This document shows positions 27,579 through 35,143 of a stretch of DNA of 64,000 bases, piece after piece (the stretch's first letter is position 1; each line of letters starts with the position of its first letter). Below the pieces are notes generated by a model. That model searched no databases. It saw only the letters and a list, made by a program, of their open reading frames with translations, and was not told where the DNA came from. The DNA is from Methylobacteriaceae bacterium (lineage in GTDB: Bacteria > Pseudomonadota > Alphaproteobacteria > Rhizobiales > Beijerinckiaceae). Both the position numbers and the translations under genes were made by a program. The stretch lies in contig CANEZL010000005.1 in the NCBI GenBank assembly GCA_947444195.1, forward strand, positions 62,001 through 126,000, in the 5' to 3' direction.

Positions 27579-27764
27579 ATGGCGAGCCAATCCACACTAG
27601 ACATGATCCGGCGCCGCTGGGCCTCCGAACGCCCCTTCGAGGGGCATGCCACGGAGACCCTGGAGCGGAAGCTCGCCGAGGCGCCTTTGCGGGAAGCGGT
27701 CAAGGAACAGGTTCGTCTTGAGTTGCGGCGGCGTGGGGTCTCGGTCTTGATATCGCGTCCCTGA
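27579..27764 (+). CDS. Small basic protein of unknown function
   Basis: A 61-residue product with a helix-rich, charged sequence (DMIRRRWASERPFEGHATET, LERKLAEAPLREAVKEQVRL, ELRRRGVSVLISRP). The composition is much more protein-like than neighbouring shadow frames, with balanced charge and a short C-terminal strand. No family is recognised. It could be a small regulatory or DNA-associated protein. The ribosome binding site is not obvious. Confidence 0.4.
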   Translation: MASQSTLDMIRRRWASERPFEGHATETLERKLAEAPLREAVKEQVRLELRRRGVSVLISRP

Positions 27765-27944
27765 GAATTTCGGATGCGAGGCGGAAGTCGACGGGGGATT
27801 TGGGCCGGATCGGCAACTCGCGGAGGAAGGGGGGGGTGCCACACCCGTGTCGTTGGGCCTCCGTCCGGTCGTATCCGGACGGGCCGTCGCACACGGGTAA
27901 TCGACGGCGAAGCGACATGCCTTCGATTCCGGGCGCCTCCGCGT

Positions 27945-28138
27945 GGGACCCCTATTGGGCATCCCGGGGAAGAGGATCTCGAATAGCATGCGCCCCGCCT
28001 CCTCCGTGGCCACGAAGGCGCATCTTTCCGGCCGCCCCCGGCGCCCAGGCGATCGACCGCGAGGCCCGGGATGGCGGCGCATGCCGCCACGTAGGCCTCA
28101 TCGGCGCTCGGAAGTTCGAGCCCGGCCTGGTCGGTTTA
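27945..28138 (-). pseudogene. DUF6894-like protein remnant
   Basis: On the minus strand, after a TAA at 28136-28138, one frame reads TDQAGLELPSADEAYVAACA followed by AIPGLAVDRLG. A shifted frame then reads CAFVATEEAGRMLFEILF. Joined, these match the layout of small DUF6894-type proteins of Hyphomicrobiales: D-x-x-G-ELP-s-x-EA...A..., then a strand with V-T-D/E-x-x-GR-LFE-ILF. The in-frame stop and the frameshift mark it as decayed. The N-terminal strand (YFFHVRDG in relatives) was not found. Confidence 0.5.
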
Positions 28139-28291
28139 CAGGCGTCTCCGGACACGCACGTCGAGGAAGACCGGACTGGGGCATCCGCCTTCACGGTCCC
28201 CGGGAAGCAACCTGCGCCGCGTAGTCCGGTCCCGCCCCATCGAAGGCCCGATGACCTGACGAGGGCGGCACCGGCCTCGCGCTTTCGAGGC

Positions 28292-28696
28292 TCAGTCTCG
28301 GCCGTGGATGAGCAGACCGAGCAGGTAACCCACCCCCACGGCCGCGAGGAGCGCGATCAGAGGGGCCTCCTCCACGTGGCCCCGGACTGCCGCGTTGCCG
28401 CTCCGGTAGGCATCGTTGCCGCGCCGATAAACCTCGTCGGCGTCCGGCAATCGCTCGCGGCCGGCCCGCAGGGCATCGCGGGCGATGCCGCCAGCCTGCC
28501 CGGCCGCCTGGCTCGCCTGGTCCGCGATGTCGCGCGCCGCGTCCTTGGCCTGGCCGACCAGGTTCTCGACCGTGCCGCGCAACTCGGTCACCTGCCCCTC
28601 GGCCTTCGTCTCCTTGTCGCCGGTCAGGCCGCCCACGGCGCCCTCGACCTGGCCCGTCAACTTCTTGGCCTCGCCGGTGACTCGCTTCTCGTCCAT
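28292..28696 (-). CDS. CsbD-family stress protein with C-terminal membrane anchor
   Basis: A 134-residue protein. The first 55 residues form a CsbD-like domain (MDEKRVTGEAKKLTGQVEGA, then GDKETKAEGQVTELRG). A helical Ala/Asp-rich middle follows, and the C-terminus is a hydrophobic anchor (APLIALLAAVGVGYLLGLLI) of the kind seen in YqjD/ElaB-type inner membrane proteins. So it combines a CsbD head with a membrane tail. The start at 28696 is set by the strong GAGGAGG sequence ahead of it. CsbD proteins are general stress proteins of unclear action. It is divergent from the EcfG-driven operon that starts at 28854. Confidence 0.85.
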   Translation of the reverse strand: MDEKRVTGEAKKLTGQVEGAVGGLTGDKETKAEGQVTELRGTVENLVGQAKDAARDIADQASQAAGQAGGIARDALRAGRERLPDADEVYRRGNDAYRSGNAAVRGHVEEAPLIALLAAVGVGYLLGLLIHGRD

Positions 28697-28786
28697 GGCA
28701 TCCTCCTCGGCTCGCGGGATGCGGGCCCTTGCCGTCTCAACGCGGATGGAGGCGGTTCGGACCATGCCGGCCTAGAAGTCGATTTC

Positions 28787-28811
28787 GGAACCCTATCAAC
28801 GGCCTACCGTT
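28787..28811 (+). promoter_or_regulatory. EcfG-type general stress promoter
   Basis: GGAAC (28787-28791), a 16-base spacer, then CGTT (28808-28811), an exact match to the EcfG consensus. It lies 43 bases before the ATG of the first gene of the three-gene membrane stress operon. Confidence 0.75.
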
Positions 28812-28853
28812 TCAGAGAGGCTGGTTCTCCGCCCACCCGAAGGAATCGCCTTG

Positions 28854-29309
28854 ATGCCCGACCGCTCCCGGGACCCCGCGACCGGTTCCGTGGAGCACGG
28901 ACCCTCGCCCGGCTTCGGCCTCGCCGGGGCCGTCCGCGAGCAGGTCCAGGGCTACGCCGCCAACCGGAAGCGGGATGCGGTCCGGGCGGTCTCCGACGTC
29001 GCTGCGGGCATCCGGGACGTCGGTGCGGACTTCGCCGGGGCCCCTCACGTGAAGGCTTTCTTCGACAGCGCCGCGGCGGGCGTCGAGGAGCTCTCCGAGG
29101 ACATCGGGCGCCGCACGGTCGGCGAGCTCTACGACGAGGTCGAGGCCGCCGTCCGGCGTAGGCCCGGCGTCGCCGCGGCCGCCGCGGCGGTGGCCGGCTT
29201 CGCGCTCCTCCGCTTCCTCAAGGCGTCGCCGATCCGGCCGGTCCCGCGGTCCCACGCGGTCGTGCCCGTCGACGTCCCGCCCGTCCCGGACATCGAGCGT
29301 CGTCCATGA
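28854..29309 (+). CDS. Stress-operon protein of unknown function with C-terminal hydrophobic segment
   Basis: A 151-residue protein. The first 100 residues are helical and soluble (LAGAVREQVQGYAANRKRDA, VKAFFDSAAAGVEELSEDIG). A short hydrophobic stretch follows (PGVAAAAAAVAGFALLRFL), then a Pro-rich tail. This is the layout of proteins that accompany DUF1469 and DUF3618 genes in this order of bacteria. Its TGA overlaps the next gene's ATG (ATGA), and the EcfG promoter lies 43 bases upstream. Probably a peripheral inner membrane protein expressed in stress; its molecular role is unknown. Confidence 0.75.
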   Translation: MPDRSRDPATGSVEHGPSPGFGLAGAVREQVQGYAANRKRDAVRAVSDVAAGIRDVGADFAGAPHVKAFFDSAAAGVEELSEDIGRRTVGELYDEVEAAVRRRPGVAAAAAAVAGFALLRFLKASPIRPVPRSHAVVPVDVPPVPDIERRP

Positions 29310-29701
29310 GCGAGCCGCGCCCACGCACCGTTCCGGAGCTCGCCGGCGGCGCCATCCGCGAGACCGGGGAACTCGTCTCGAAGGAGATCGCGCTCCTGCG
29401 CGCCGAGATCGCCGAGGGGCTCGGCCACCTCGCCATGGCCTTGGGCCTGTTCATGGCTGCCGGGGTATTCGTCCTGACGGCGCTGCTGGTGTGGATCTTC
29501 GCCCTGGTGAAGGGTTTGGCGATCCTCCTCCAGTCGGATGCGCTGGCGGCCCTCCTCGTCGGCGGCGTGTTCGCGGCCATCTCCATCGCGCTCGCCCTTT
29601 TCGGCCGCAGCAAGGCTTCCCTCTCGGGATTGGAGCCGACCCGGACCGAGCGGCAACTCAGGCAGGACGCCGCCATCATCACGGAGCGCGTGGACGGATG
29701 A
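29306..29701 (+). CDS. Phage-holin-superfamily (DUF1469/YqjE-like) membrane protein
   Basis: A 131-residue protein with the family's amphipathic entry (IRETGELVSKEIALLRAEIA) followed by two transmembrane helices (ALGLFMAAGVFVLTALLVWI and AALLVGGVFAAISIALALF) and a short charged tail. Despite the holin name, these proteins (YqjE type) are stress-induced inner membrane proteins. The ATG overlaps the upstream stop (ATGA), and the stop overlaps the DUF3618 start (ATGA). So three genes are translationally chained behind the EcfG promoter. Confidence 0.88.
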   Translation: MSEPRPRTVPELAGGAIRETGELVSKEIALLRAEIAEGLGHLAMALGLFMAAGVFVLTALLVWIFALVKGLAILLQSDALAALLVGGVFAAISIALALFGRSKASLSGLEPTRTERQLRQDAAIITERVDG

Positions 29702-30117
29702 GCAAATCGGCGGACGAGTTGGAGCACGAGGTCGAGGCGACCCGCGGCAAACTGGAGACGACGCTGGAGGACCTGGCATCCCGCCTCAACCCGTCGAGCC
29801 TAGCGGAGGAGTTGACCGGGACGCGCGATCCGGGAGGCACACTGGGGCTGACCGCCGAGCGCCTGGCCGTGGCGGTCCGGGCCAACCCGCTCCCCGCGCT
29901 CCTGGTCGGGGCGGGGCTCGCCTTCCTGGCCTATGAGGCGGTGAGGCAGGGTGCGGAGCGCCGCAGGCTCCGCGTGCTGGCCGAGGAAGCGCCGCGCAGG
30001 ACCGCTGACGGCATCTTGCCCGGTAATCACCCGGACCGGCTGGAGGACAAGCTGGACGATGCGTTGGAGGAGACCTTTCCCGGCAGCGACCCGGTCTCCG
30101 TCAGGATCACCAAATAA
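29698..30117 (+). CDS. DUF3618 domain membrane protein
   Basis: A 139-residue protein. The DUF3618 signature is at the N-terminus (ELEHEVEATRGKLETTLEDL, then ASRLNPSSLAEE). A hydrophobic helix follows at about residues 67-82 (LPALLVGAGLAFLAYEAV). The tail carries a second motif, LEDKLDDALEETFPGSDPVS, found in many small Methylobacterium proteins in other contexts. YqjD/ElaB- and DUF3618-type proteins are ribosome- or membrane-associated stress proteins. It is the last gene of the EcfG operon. Confidence 0.85.
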   Translation: MSKSADELEHEVEATRGKLETTLEDLASRLNPSSLAEELTGTRDPGGTLGLTAERLAVAVRANPLPALLVGAGLAFLAYEAVRQGAERRRLRVLAEEAPRRTADGILPGNHPDRLEDKLDDALEETFPGSDPVSVRITK

Positions 30118-30236
30118 GCCGAGCGCGGCCGCGACGCCCTCGCGTTCGAGTCGGCCATGAGCCTGGACCATCCAGCCAAGGATGATCCGATAGGCTGCGC
30201 GCCACGCTTCCCACCGTATTCGCCGCGTCTAGGCCA

Positions 30237-30695
30237 GTGTCCTGGGCGTACGGGTCTGGGCGTCGTCCGCCGCCCCAGCCCGTCGGCCGGCGGCTTGCAC
30301 CCGGTCGGCATCGTCTGCATGGACGACGGGGGCGACTTCCCGCGGCTCTACGACCCCGCCCTCCCTGCCTTCCACGTGCTCGACGTCGATGCCGTCGCCG
30401 TGGGCCGCCGCAACGCGTGCGCGGTGCGGTTCGTGCTCGGCGGTTCCGCCGGCTGCACCCTCCGCCTCGTCGCCGACCTCGACAGGGCCGGCGCGGCCTA
30501 CGAGGCGCCCGTGAGCCTCGTGCTCCGGGACGCCGGCTGCTTGGCAGCCACGCTCTATCTCGTCGCCGAGTGGCTCGGACTGGCGGACTGCCCGCTCGGC
30601 TTCCTCGGCAAGACCTCGTCGAGGCGCTCGGCTTCCCGACCTCGCGATTCATGGGTGTCGGCGCGGTCCAGGTCGGGCGGAGGGCCGCCGGCTGA
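30237..30695 (+). pseudogene. SagB-type nitroreductase-like gene with two frameshifts
   Basis: Three consecutive segments in alternating frames form one recognisable protein. They are SWAYGSGRR (30240 on), then RPSPSAGGLHPVGIVC with DFPRLYDPALPAFHVLDVDA, then LVLRDAGCLAATLYLVAEWL and GLADCPLGFLG, and finally DLVEALGFPTSRFMGVGAVQ. The motif PSAGGLHP, followed by LYHYD-like and A-G-x-LA-x-LYL-AEWLGL-x-C-G, is that of SagB-type FMN oxidoreductases, which oxidise azolines in modified peptides. The N-terminal region is missing and at least two indels (near 30270-30285 and 30606-30616) break it. No SagC/SagD partners are nearby. Confidence 0.65.
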
Positions 30696-30828
30696 CGCAC
30701 CCGCAATCCGCCGAGGCGGGCGGGACTGGTCCCATTCCGGGGACGGCGCCATATTGTGCGCCTGGCCCGACCCGGCTTCCGTTGACCCGGCCGGGGGCCG
30801 GACGTAAACGGAAACGCAACGGATTCAC

Positions 30829-30849
30829 CTCCCATAACGTTGGTGGGAG
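30829..30849 (+). promoter_or_regulatory. Small hairpin touching the ribosome binding site
   Basis: Arms CTCCCA (30829-30834) and TGGGAG (30844-30849) with a nine-base loop. The right arm covers the purine-rich stretch just before the ATG of the 99-residue protein, so the stem could hide the ribosome binding site. The stem is only six pairs, so regulation is speculative. Confidence 0.3.
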
Positions 30850-30862
30850 AGGGAAGACAGAC

Positions 30863-31162
30863 ATGAGTGCCCTTCGGTACAACACCGGAAAGCTGCAGCC
30901 GCTCCCCCGCGACGAGGACATGGCCTTCGTCGGAGGGGCGCGTCCGCACGGGCAAGCCGATGCCGCCTGGATGCAGTACCTCGCGGCGAATCCGGGCGAT
31001 GCCCGCGTCATGGGCCGCATCGTGCGCCGCATGGGTCGCAACCTCAAGGATGCCTTCCCCGGCGAGACCCGCGACCGGAGCTACTCCAACGCCGACTGGC
31101 GCGCCGCCGGGTACGAGACCGTCGCCGCCGTCAACGAGCTGCTCGGGCTCGAAGGCCGCTAG
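30863..31162 (+). CDS. Small protein of unknown function (99 residues)
   Basis: A 99-residue protein with balanced charge: MSALRYNTGKLQPLPRDEDM, AWMQYLAANPGDARVMGRIV, RMGRNLKDAF, SYSNADWRAAGYETVAAVNE, LLGLEGR. It is mostly helical, with conserved-looking Trp, Tyr and Met positions. A purine-rich ribosome binding site (GGGAGAGGGAAG) precedes the ATG at 30863. No family is recognised. It lies 65 bases upstream of the nitrilase-like gene on the same strand and may be its operon partner. No catalytic motif is visible. Confidence 0.6.
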   Translation: MSALRYNTGKLQPLPRDEDMAFVGGARPHGQADAAWMQYLAANPGDARVMGRIVRRMGRNLKDAFPGETRDRSYSNADWRAAGYETVAAVNELLGLEGR

Positions 31163-31227
31163 GGCCCGCTCATCCGTCACTGGCAAGGATCATCGGCGGC
31201 GAACCACGCCGCGAGCGGGAATGCACG

Positions 31228-33115
31228 TTGTCGACCGTCGGAGACGAGCTGCGCCGCCTGTTGCCGGGCGGGACCAACCCCGACCGCGAGGAGGACAGCG
31301 CCCCGGATTGGGGACAGGCGCCCTACCTGCCGACCGACGTGTTCGCCGCGGCGGCCCACCTGCTTGAGGCGTCCGGGGCGTACCAATTCATCGTCGCCCC
31401 CTTCGCCGCCGCAGGGGACGGCCGATCCTCGCTACGGTTACGCCGGCCCCACCTTCTCCCCGGCTAAGGCCGACCTCGACCTCTGGGCGGAGATTGGGCG
31501 TCGTTGGGCGGACGACCCGGCCGTGCGCGCGGAGATACAGGCCTACTGGGACACCCTGCTCGGCTGCTGGGGCGACAGGCTCGTGCTGACTCCAGGTGCG
31601 GACGCGCCTCCGCCGGATTGGTGGTCCGCCTGCCACGCCATGCTCGTGATCGCGGACGAGGCCAGCGGGGATTTCGGCTACGACTACCGCTCGGCCGCGG
31701 GCGCTGCCCGTTGGGCGAACCGTCTTGCCGGCTACGCGCTGGAAACGGTGACGGAGCGGCGTCCCATCCCGAGCGCGGACCATCCGGGTGACGGCGGCCA
31801 TTTCAGCCGGCACGTCGCCCTCGACAGCCTCGGCTCCGACATCGACCGGCACGTGGCGCGGGTCTTCCCGAAGGGCCGCACGACCGAGATCGGATGCACG
31901 CTCAGGACCTTCTCGCATAACCTGACGCTGCTGCCACCGCACGGGCGGGCCAACGCCTACTGGCACCAGCCGGGCGGGATCACCGCCGTCGCGGACCGGG
32001 ACGTCCTGAACCTCATGGTCGTGCCTTTCCCGTACCGGATCCCCCCGGGCTCGTTCCACGGCGCGGAAGGGGTCTCGACGCCGCCGGAGATGCGGTGGGG
32101 ACGATTCCAGGTCGACCAGCGCTGGCTGCGGCCCGATGGGACGGCCCTCGCCGGCCACGACGCGGCGTGGAGCGTCCCGGCGTCCCGCGCGGCCTTCGCC
32201 GACTTCGTCGAGGAGTTGCTCAAGGCGGCGGACAAGGCCGGCGCCGGACCGGTGCACGGCGTGGTCCTGCCGGAGCTGAGCCTCGATTGGGAAACCTACG
32301 ACGCGCTCGTCCGGCGCCTGTGCCGGAACTGGCCGTCCGTGGAGTTCGTCGTGTCCGGCGTGTCCCAGGACTGCAACGGCCGCGCCGGTAACCAAGTCAC
32401 AGCCTCCATCCTCCAGAACGCACCCGCCGGCGGCGGCCGGATCGCCGAGACGCACTCGCGGCGCAAGCACCATCGCTGGCAGGTCGACGCGAGCCAAGTG
32501 ACGGCGTACGGGCTGGAGGCGGAACTCGATCCCGCGGTCCTGTGGTGGGAGCACCACTCGGTCGAGGAACGGGTGCTCCACCTGGATGTCTTCCGCGAGG
32601 GCTCCACGATGACGGCGGTCATCTGCGAGGACCTGGCACGCGTCGATCCCGGGCTCGCCCTGCTCCGCTCGCTCGGGCCGAATCTCGTGTTCGCCCTGCT
32701 GATGGACGGGCCGCAACGGACCTTCCGCTGGCCCGGGACCTACGCGACGGCGCTCGCGGACGACCCAGGCTCCTCGGTCCTGTCGCTGACCTGTGCCGGG
32801 ATGGTCGACCGCTCGAACGCCACGTACCTCGCCGGGAATCCGGGCGCGACCGCCCGGCGTACGGTGGCCCTCTGGAAGAACCGGCCCGGTCCCGGCTCGA
32901 CGAGCCCGCCCAACGATTTCGTCGAGATTGACCTTCCCGACGGCGCGCACGCCGTCGTGTTGCGCTTGGCCGGGACGCGCGCGCACGAGACCACGATGGA
33001 CGGCCGCCCGAACATCGACACGACCGCTTGGTACCTCAGAAGCCAGCGTTCGGTCGGTTTGGAGCCCGCGCGCGTCGATGCCCTGGGCCTGAACTGGATC
33101 ACGGGTCCTGCCTGA
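31228..33115 (+). pseudogene. Nitrilase-superfamily-like protein, broken by one frameshift
   Basis: A first frame (from TTG 31228) encodes LRRLLPGGTNPDREED, then YLPTDVFAAAAHLLEASGAY and QFIVAPFAAAG. A one-base indel near 31412-31428 moves to a second frame that continues without interruption to 33115 (PRYGYAGPTFSPAKADLDLW onward). The whole would be about 630 residues. The C-terminal half has nitrilase-type catalytic positions in order: Glu (codon 32273, VVLPELS), Lys (codon 32465, RRKHHRW) and Cys (codon 32624, AVICEDL). Nitrilase-like domains of this kind also occur fused to defence reverse transcriptases of the UG1/DRT1 group; a link is only a suggestion. It may be truly inactivated, or the indel may be a sequence error. 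Confidence 0.6.
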
Positions 33116-33583
33116 CCCGTCGCGACAGGAGCGCGTGGCGGGCGAAACACCGACCGCCTCGGGAGGTCCTGTCCGTCCAGCCGCACCGTCCAGATAGGCT
33201 CGGATTCGTGTCCGCGGACCACCAAACAAAACTCGGTCCCCTTCCCGGCCCCGTTCGTCGCATCCGCGAGCAGCCCTCGTCCACTGGCCCGTCCCTGTGC
33301 GAGACGGCGTGGGCAATGGCGTTGCAGCAGCGGGAGTTGCAGCCCCACCTTCTTGAGAAAGGTCTTTCGCTCCCCGATCAGAGGCCGAGCTTATGATCCT
33401 ATAAATGGAGGATGCGGGTCGCTCAGCACTCGTCCAATCCAATCAGCCGACCCCACTGCCGGCTCGTCGCGATCGTCTTCTGATTTGGGTCCGGCGGGTG
33501 CGCTCGCCAACGTCGGCATGAGCTGGCAGTCCTTCCGGGCCAAGTCGGATGGCGAAGGTTATCCATGTCCCAGAGGGCGTCAC
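33116..33583. other. Intergenic stretch, no gene recognised
   Basis: About 470 bases between the nitrilase-like gene and the XRE regulator gene. Its AT content is slightly higher around 33390-33420 (GATCCTATAAATGG). No coding pattern, repeat or RNA was recognised. Confidence 0.4.
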
Positions 33584-33889
33584 TCAAGCTTGGTCGGTCA
33601 GGTCATCGGCCTTGCGGAGCGGCCTGCTGACGGAAACTCCGACCGCATCGCCGCTCCGGAGGAAACGCGCCCCGCTCCCTTCCAAGGCTTCGCGCAAGGC
33701 GCGGACTACACGGCCGCGTGGCTCCACCTTCCCGTTCTCGAAGTCGTTGATCGTCTTCTTGCTGACCTCCGACAGCTTCGAGATCTCCATCTGCGTCAGT
33801 CCGAGCAACTCGCGGGCCGCCTGGCAAACGATGCCGGGAAGAGGGAACCCAGGCTCCAGCCCGTCCGCATTGGCTGAGGATAACCCCAC
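33584..33889 (-). CDS. XRE-family helix-turn-helix regulator
   Basis: A small DNA-binding protein of about 101 residues. The helix-turn-helix is clear: QAARELLGLTQMEISKLSEV, then SKKTINDFENGKVEPRGRVV. It ends with VRALREALEGSGARFLRSGD, the usual Cro/CI-type tail. The start is uncertain: GTG at 33889 gives a compact protein, while the frame is open further upstream but would run through the promoter. It is transcribed divergently from the seven-gene operon beginning at 34032, and a palindrome (33920-33934) lies in between. It therefore probably represses both itself and the operon, which is inferred from layout. Confidence 0.8.
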   Translation of the reverse strand: MGLSSANADGLEPGFPLPGIVCQAARELLGLTQMEISKLSEVSKKTINDFENGKVEPRGRVVRALREALEGSGARFLRSGDAVGVSVSRPLRKADDLTDQA

Positions 33890-33910
33890 GGGCAGCTTGC
33901 TTTGCTCGTG

Positions 33911-33934
33911 ATAAAATTTTATACCCGTGGTATA
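33911..33934. promoter_or_regulatory. Divergent operator: two palindromes between the XRE gene and the operon
   Basis: ATAAAATTTTAT (33911-33922) is a perfect 12-base palindrome. It overlaps TATACC-CGT-GGTATA (33920-33934), arms of six with a three-base centre. The AT-rich block stands out in an otherwise GC-rich window and is placed 31 bases before the probable XRE start and about 100 bases before the operon's first ATG. The TATACC/CCGTGG core recurs in the long inverted repeat at 40871-40906. Confidence 0.6.
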
Positions 33935-34031
33935 GTTCCATCTTCTCGGTCGGGCTGGCTCGTCCGCGTGTGGTCCCGCTCCACCGCCGGAAACCGCCGC
34001 CCGCCGCGGACCCTCAGGATGGGACTTCTCC

Positions 34032-35099
34032 ATGATCATTGCCTTTTCCGGGGCCGACGGCCGCTCGGCCGCGGCCCACGCGACCTACTCCGTGGGCCTC
34101 GCCCTGACGGCCGCGGGGCGGCCCGCCACCTTGTTGAGGATCGCCGAGCGGGGGCATGGCCTCGCCCGAATCCCGGAGACGATGCCAGAGGCCCTGCGCC
34201 TCGTCGAGGGCGGCCCTGACGACCTTCCTGCTCGTGGCGGGGACCCGATGGGGCTGGTTGCGCAAGCCGACGCGGAGGGCCGGGACGTGATCCTGGACGT
34301 CCCGCTCGCCTGGTTCGACCGCCACGAGCTGCGCGAGGCGGCCGCCCTGTCGGTCGTCGTGGTCGGCCCGGCCCCGATGGACGAGCGCATCGCCGCCTCC
34401 GCGCTCGAACGGCGGCGCGCGCGTTCCGCCGACGGGCCGGCGGCGGGCGGCGCCCCCGGAGCCGGGATGCCCCGAACGCCGCCGGTCTGGCTCCTGGGCG
34501 CCGGCCGCTCGGGCGGCGGTCCGGATGCCGCCCGCTTCGAGCGGGCGATGCGCGCCCTCCTCGGTCATGGCGGGGCGGCGGGGGCCTGTCGTTTCCTGCC
34601 GGTGGCGCTGCCGGAGCCGACGCGGTCCGAGGCGCGCGCGGTCGCGGCAGGCTACCCCCTCGCCGGCACGGTCCGCCACGGCATCCTCCTCCTCGCCGCC
34701 ATCGAGGTGGCGGCCCAGGATCCCTACGTCGAAGGCCTGGACGGGGAGCGGTTCGGCCAGGCGCTCGGCCTCGGTCCCGACATGCCCGTCTCGCCCGACG
34801 AGCGGCGGCTGTCAGAGCGGTTGCGCGATCTCGCCGACGGCCTGGAGGCCCTTGAGCGGGAGGGGCCCGACCCGGAGGAGCTGGCGAACGCGCCGCTCAT
34901 GGAGTCCTGGAGCTTCCGGACGGGCCGGACGCCGGTCATCGCCGGGATCTCCTTCGGCCATCCGACCGTCGCCTCCGGGCGGCCCACCTTCTCGTCCGAC
35001 GTCTTCGCTACGGACGGAAGGACCTGGGCGCAGACGCTGTCCCGGCTGTGGCGCCTCGGGACGCCGGCGGAAGCCGCCGGGGCGACGGGGCTCCAGTGA
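34032..35099 (+). CDS. ParA/MinD-like protein lacking Walker A, fused to a shared C-terminal domain
   Basis: A 355-residue protein, first gene of the operon. The N-terminus imitates a ParA/MinD-type start (MIIAFSGADGRSAAAHATYS, then VGLALTAAGRPATLLRI). The deviant Walker A loop KGGVGKTT is replaced by GADGRSAAAH, with no lysine. A later strand and turn (DVILDVPLAWF, then LSVVVVGPAPMDERIA) match the ParA D-x-P and VP-x-x-P-x-D-x-R elements. So the fold seems kept while nucleotide binding should be lost. The C-terminal 95 residues (RLSERLRDLADGLEALEREG ... WAQTLSRLWRLG) align with the 95-residue protein at 36515 and resemble a DUF6634-type domain. Possibly a structural or adaptor subunit; function unknown. 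Confidence 0.65.
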   Translation: MIIAFSGADGRSAAAHATYSVGLALTAAGRPATLLRIAERGHGLARIPETMPEALRLVEGGPDDLPARGGDPMGLVAQADAEGRDVILDVPLAWFDRHELREAAALSVVVVGPAPMDERIAASALERRRARSADGPAAGGAPGAGMPRTPPVWLLGAGRSGGGPDAARFERAMRALLGHGGAAGACRFLPVALPEPTRSEARAVAAGYPLAGTVRHGILLLAAIEVAAQDPYVEGLDGERFGQALGLGPDMPVSPDERRLSERLRDLADGLEALEREGPDPEELANAPLMESWSFRTGRTPVIAGISFGHPTVASGRPTFSSDVFATDGRTWAQTLSRLWRLGTPAEAAGATGLQ

Positions 35100-35143
35100 G
35101 GACCCGCGCCCTTCCCGCTCCCGAACCCATGGAGGCAACCGAC

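Noticed and set aside
28743..28759. A possible EcfG promoter for the CsbD gene (AACG and GTTCG on the plus strand)
   Set aside because: The spacer is only 12 bases and the -35 element has a mismatch, so it does not meet the consensus.
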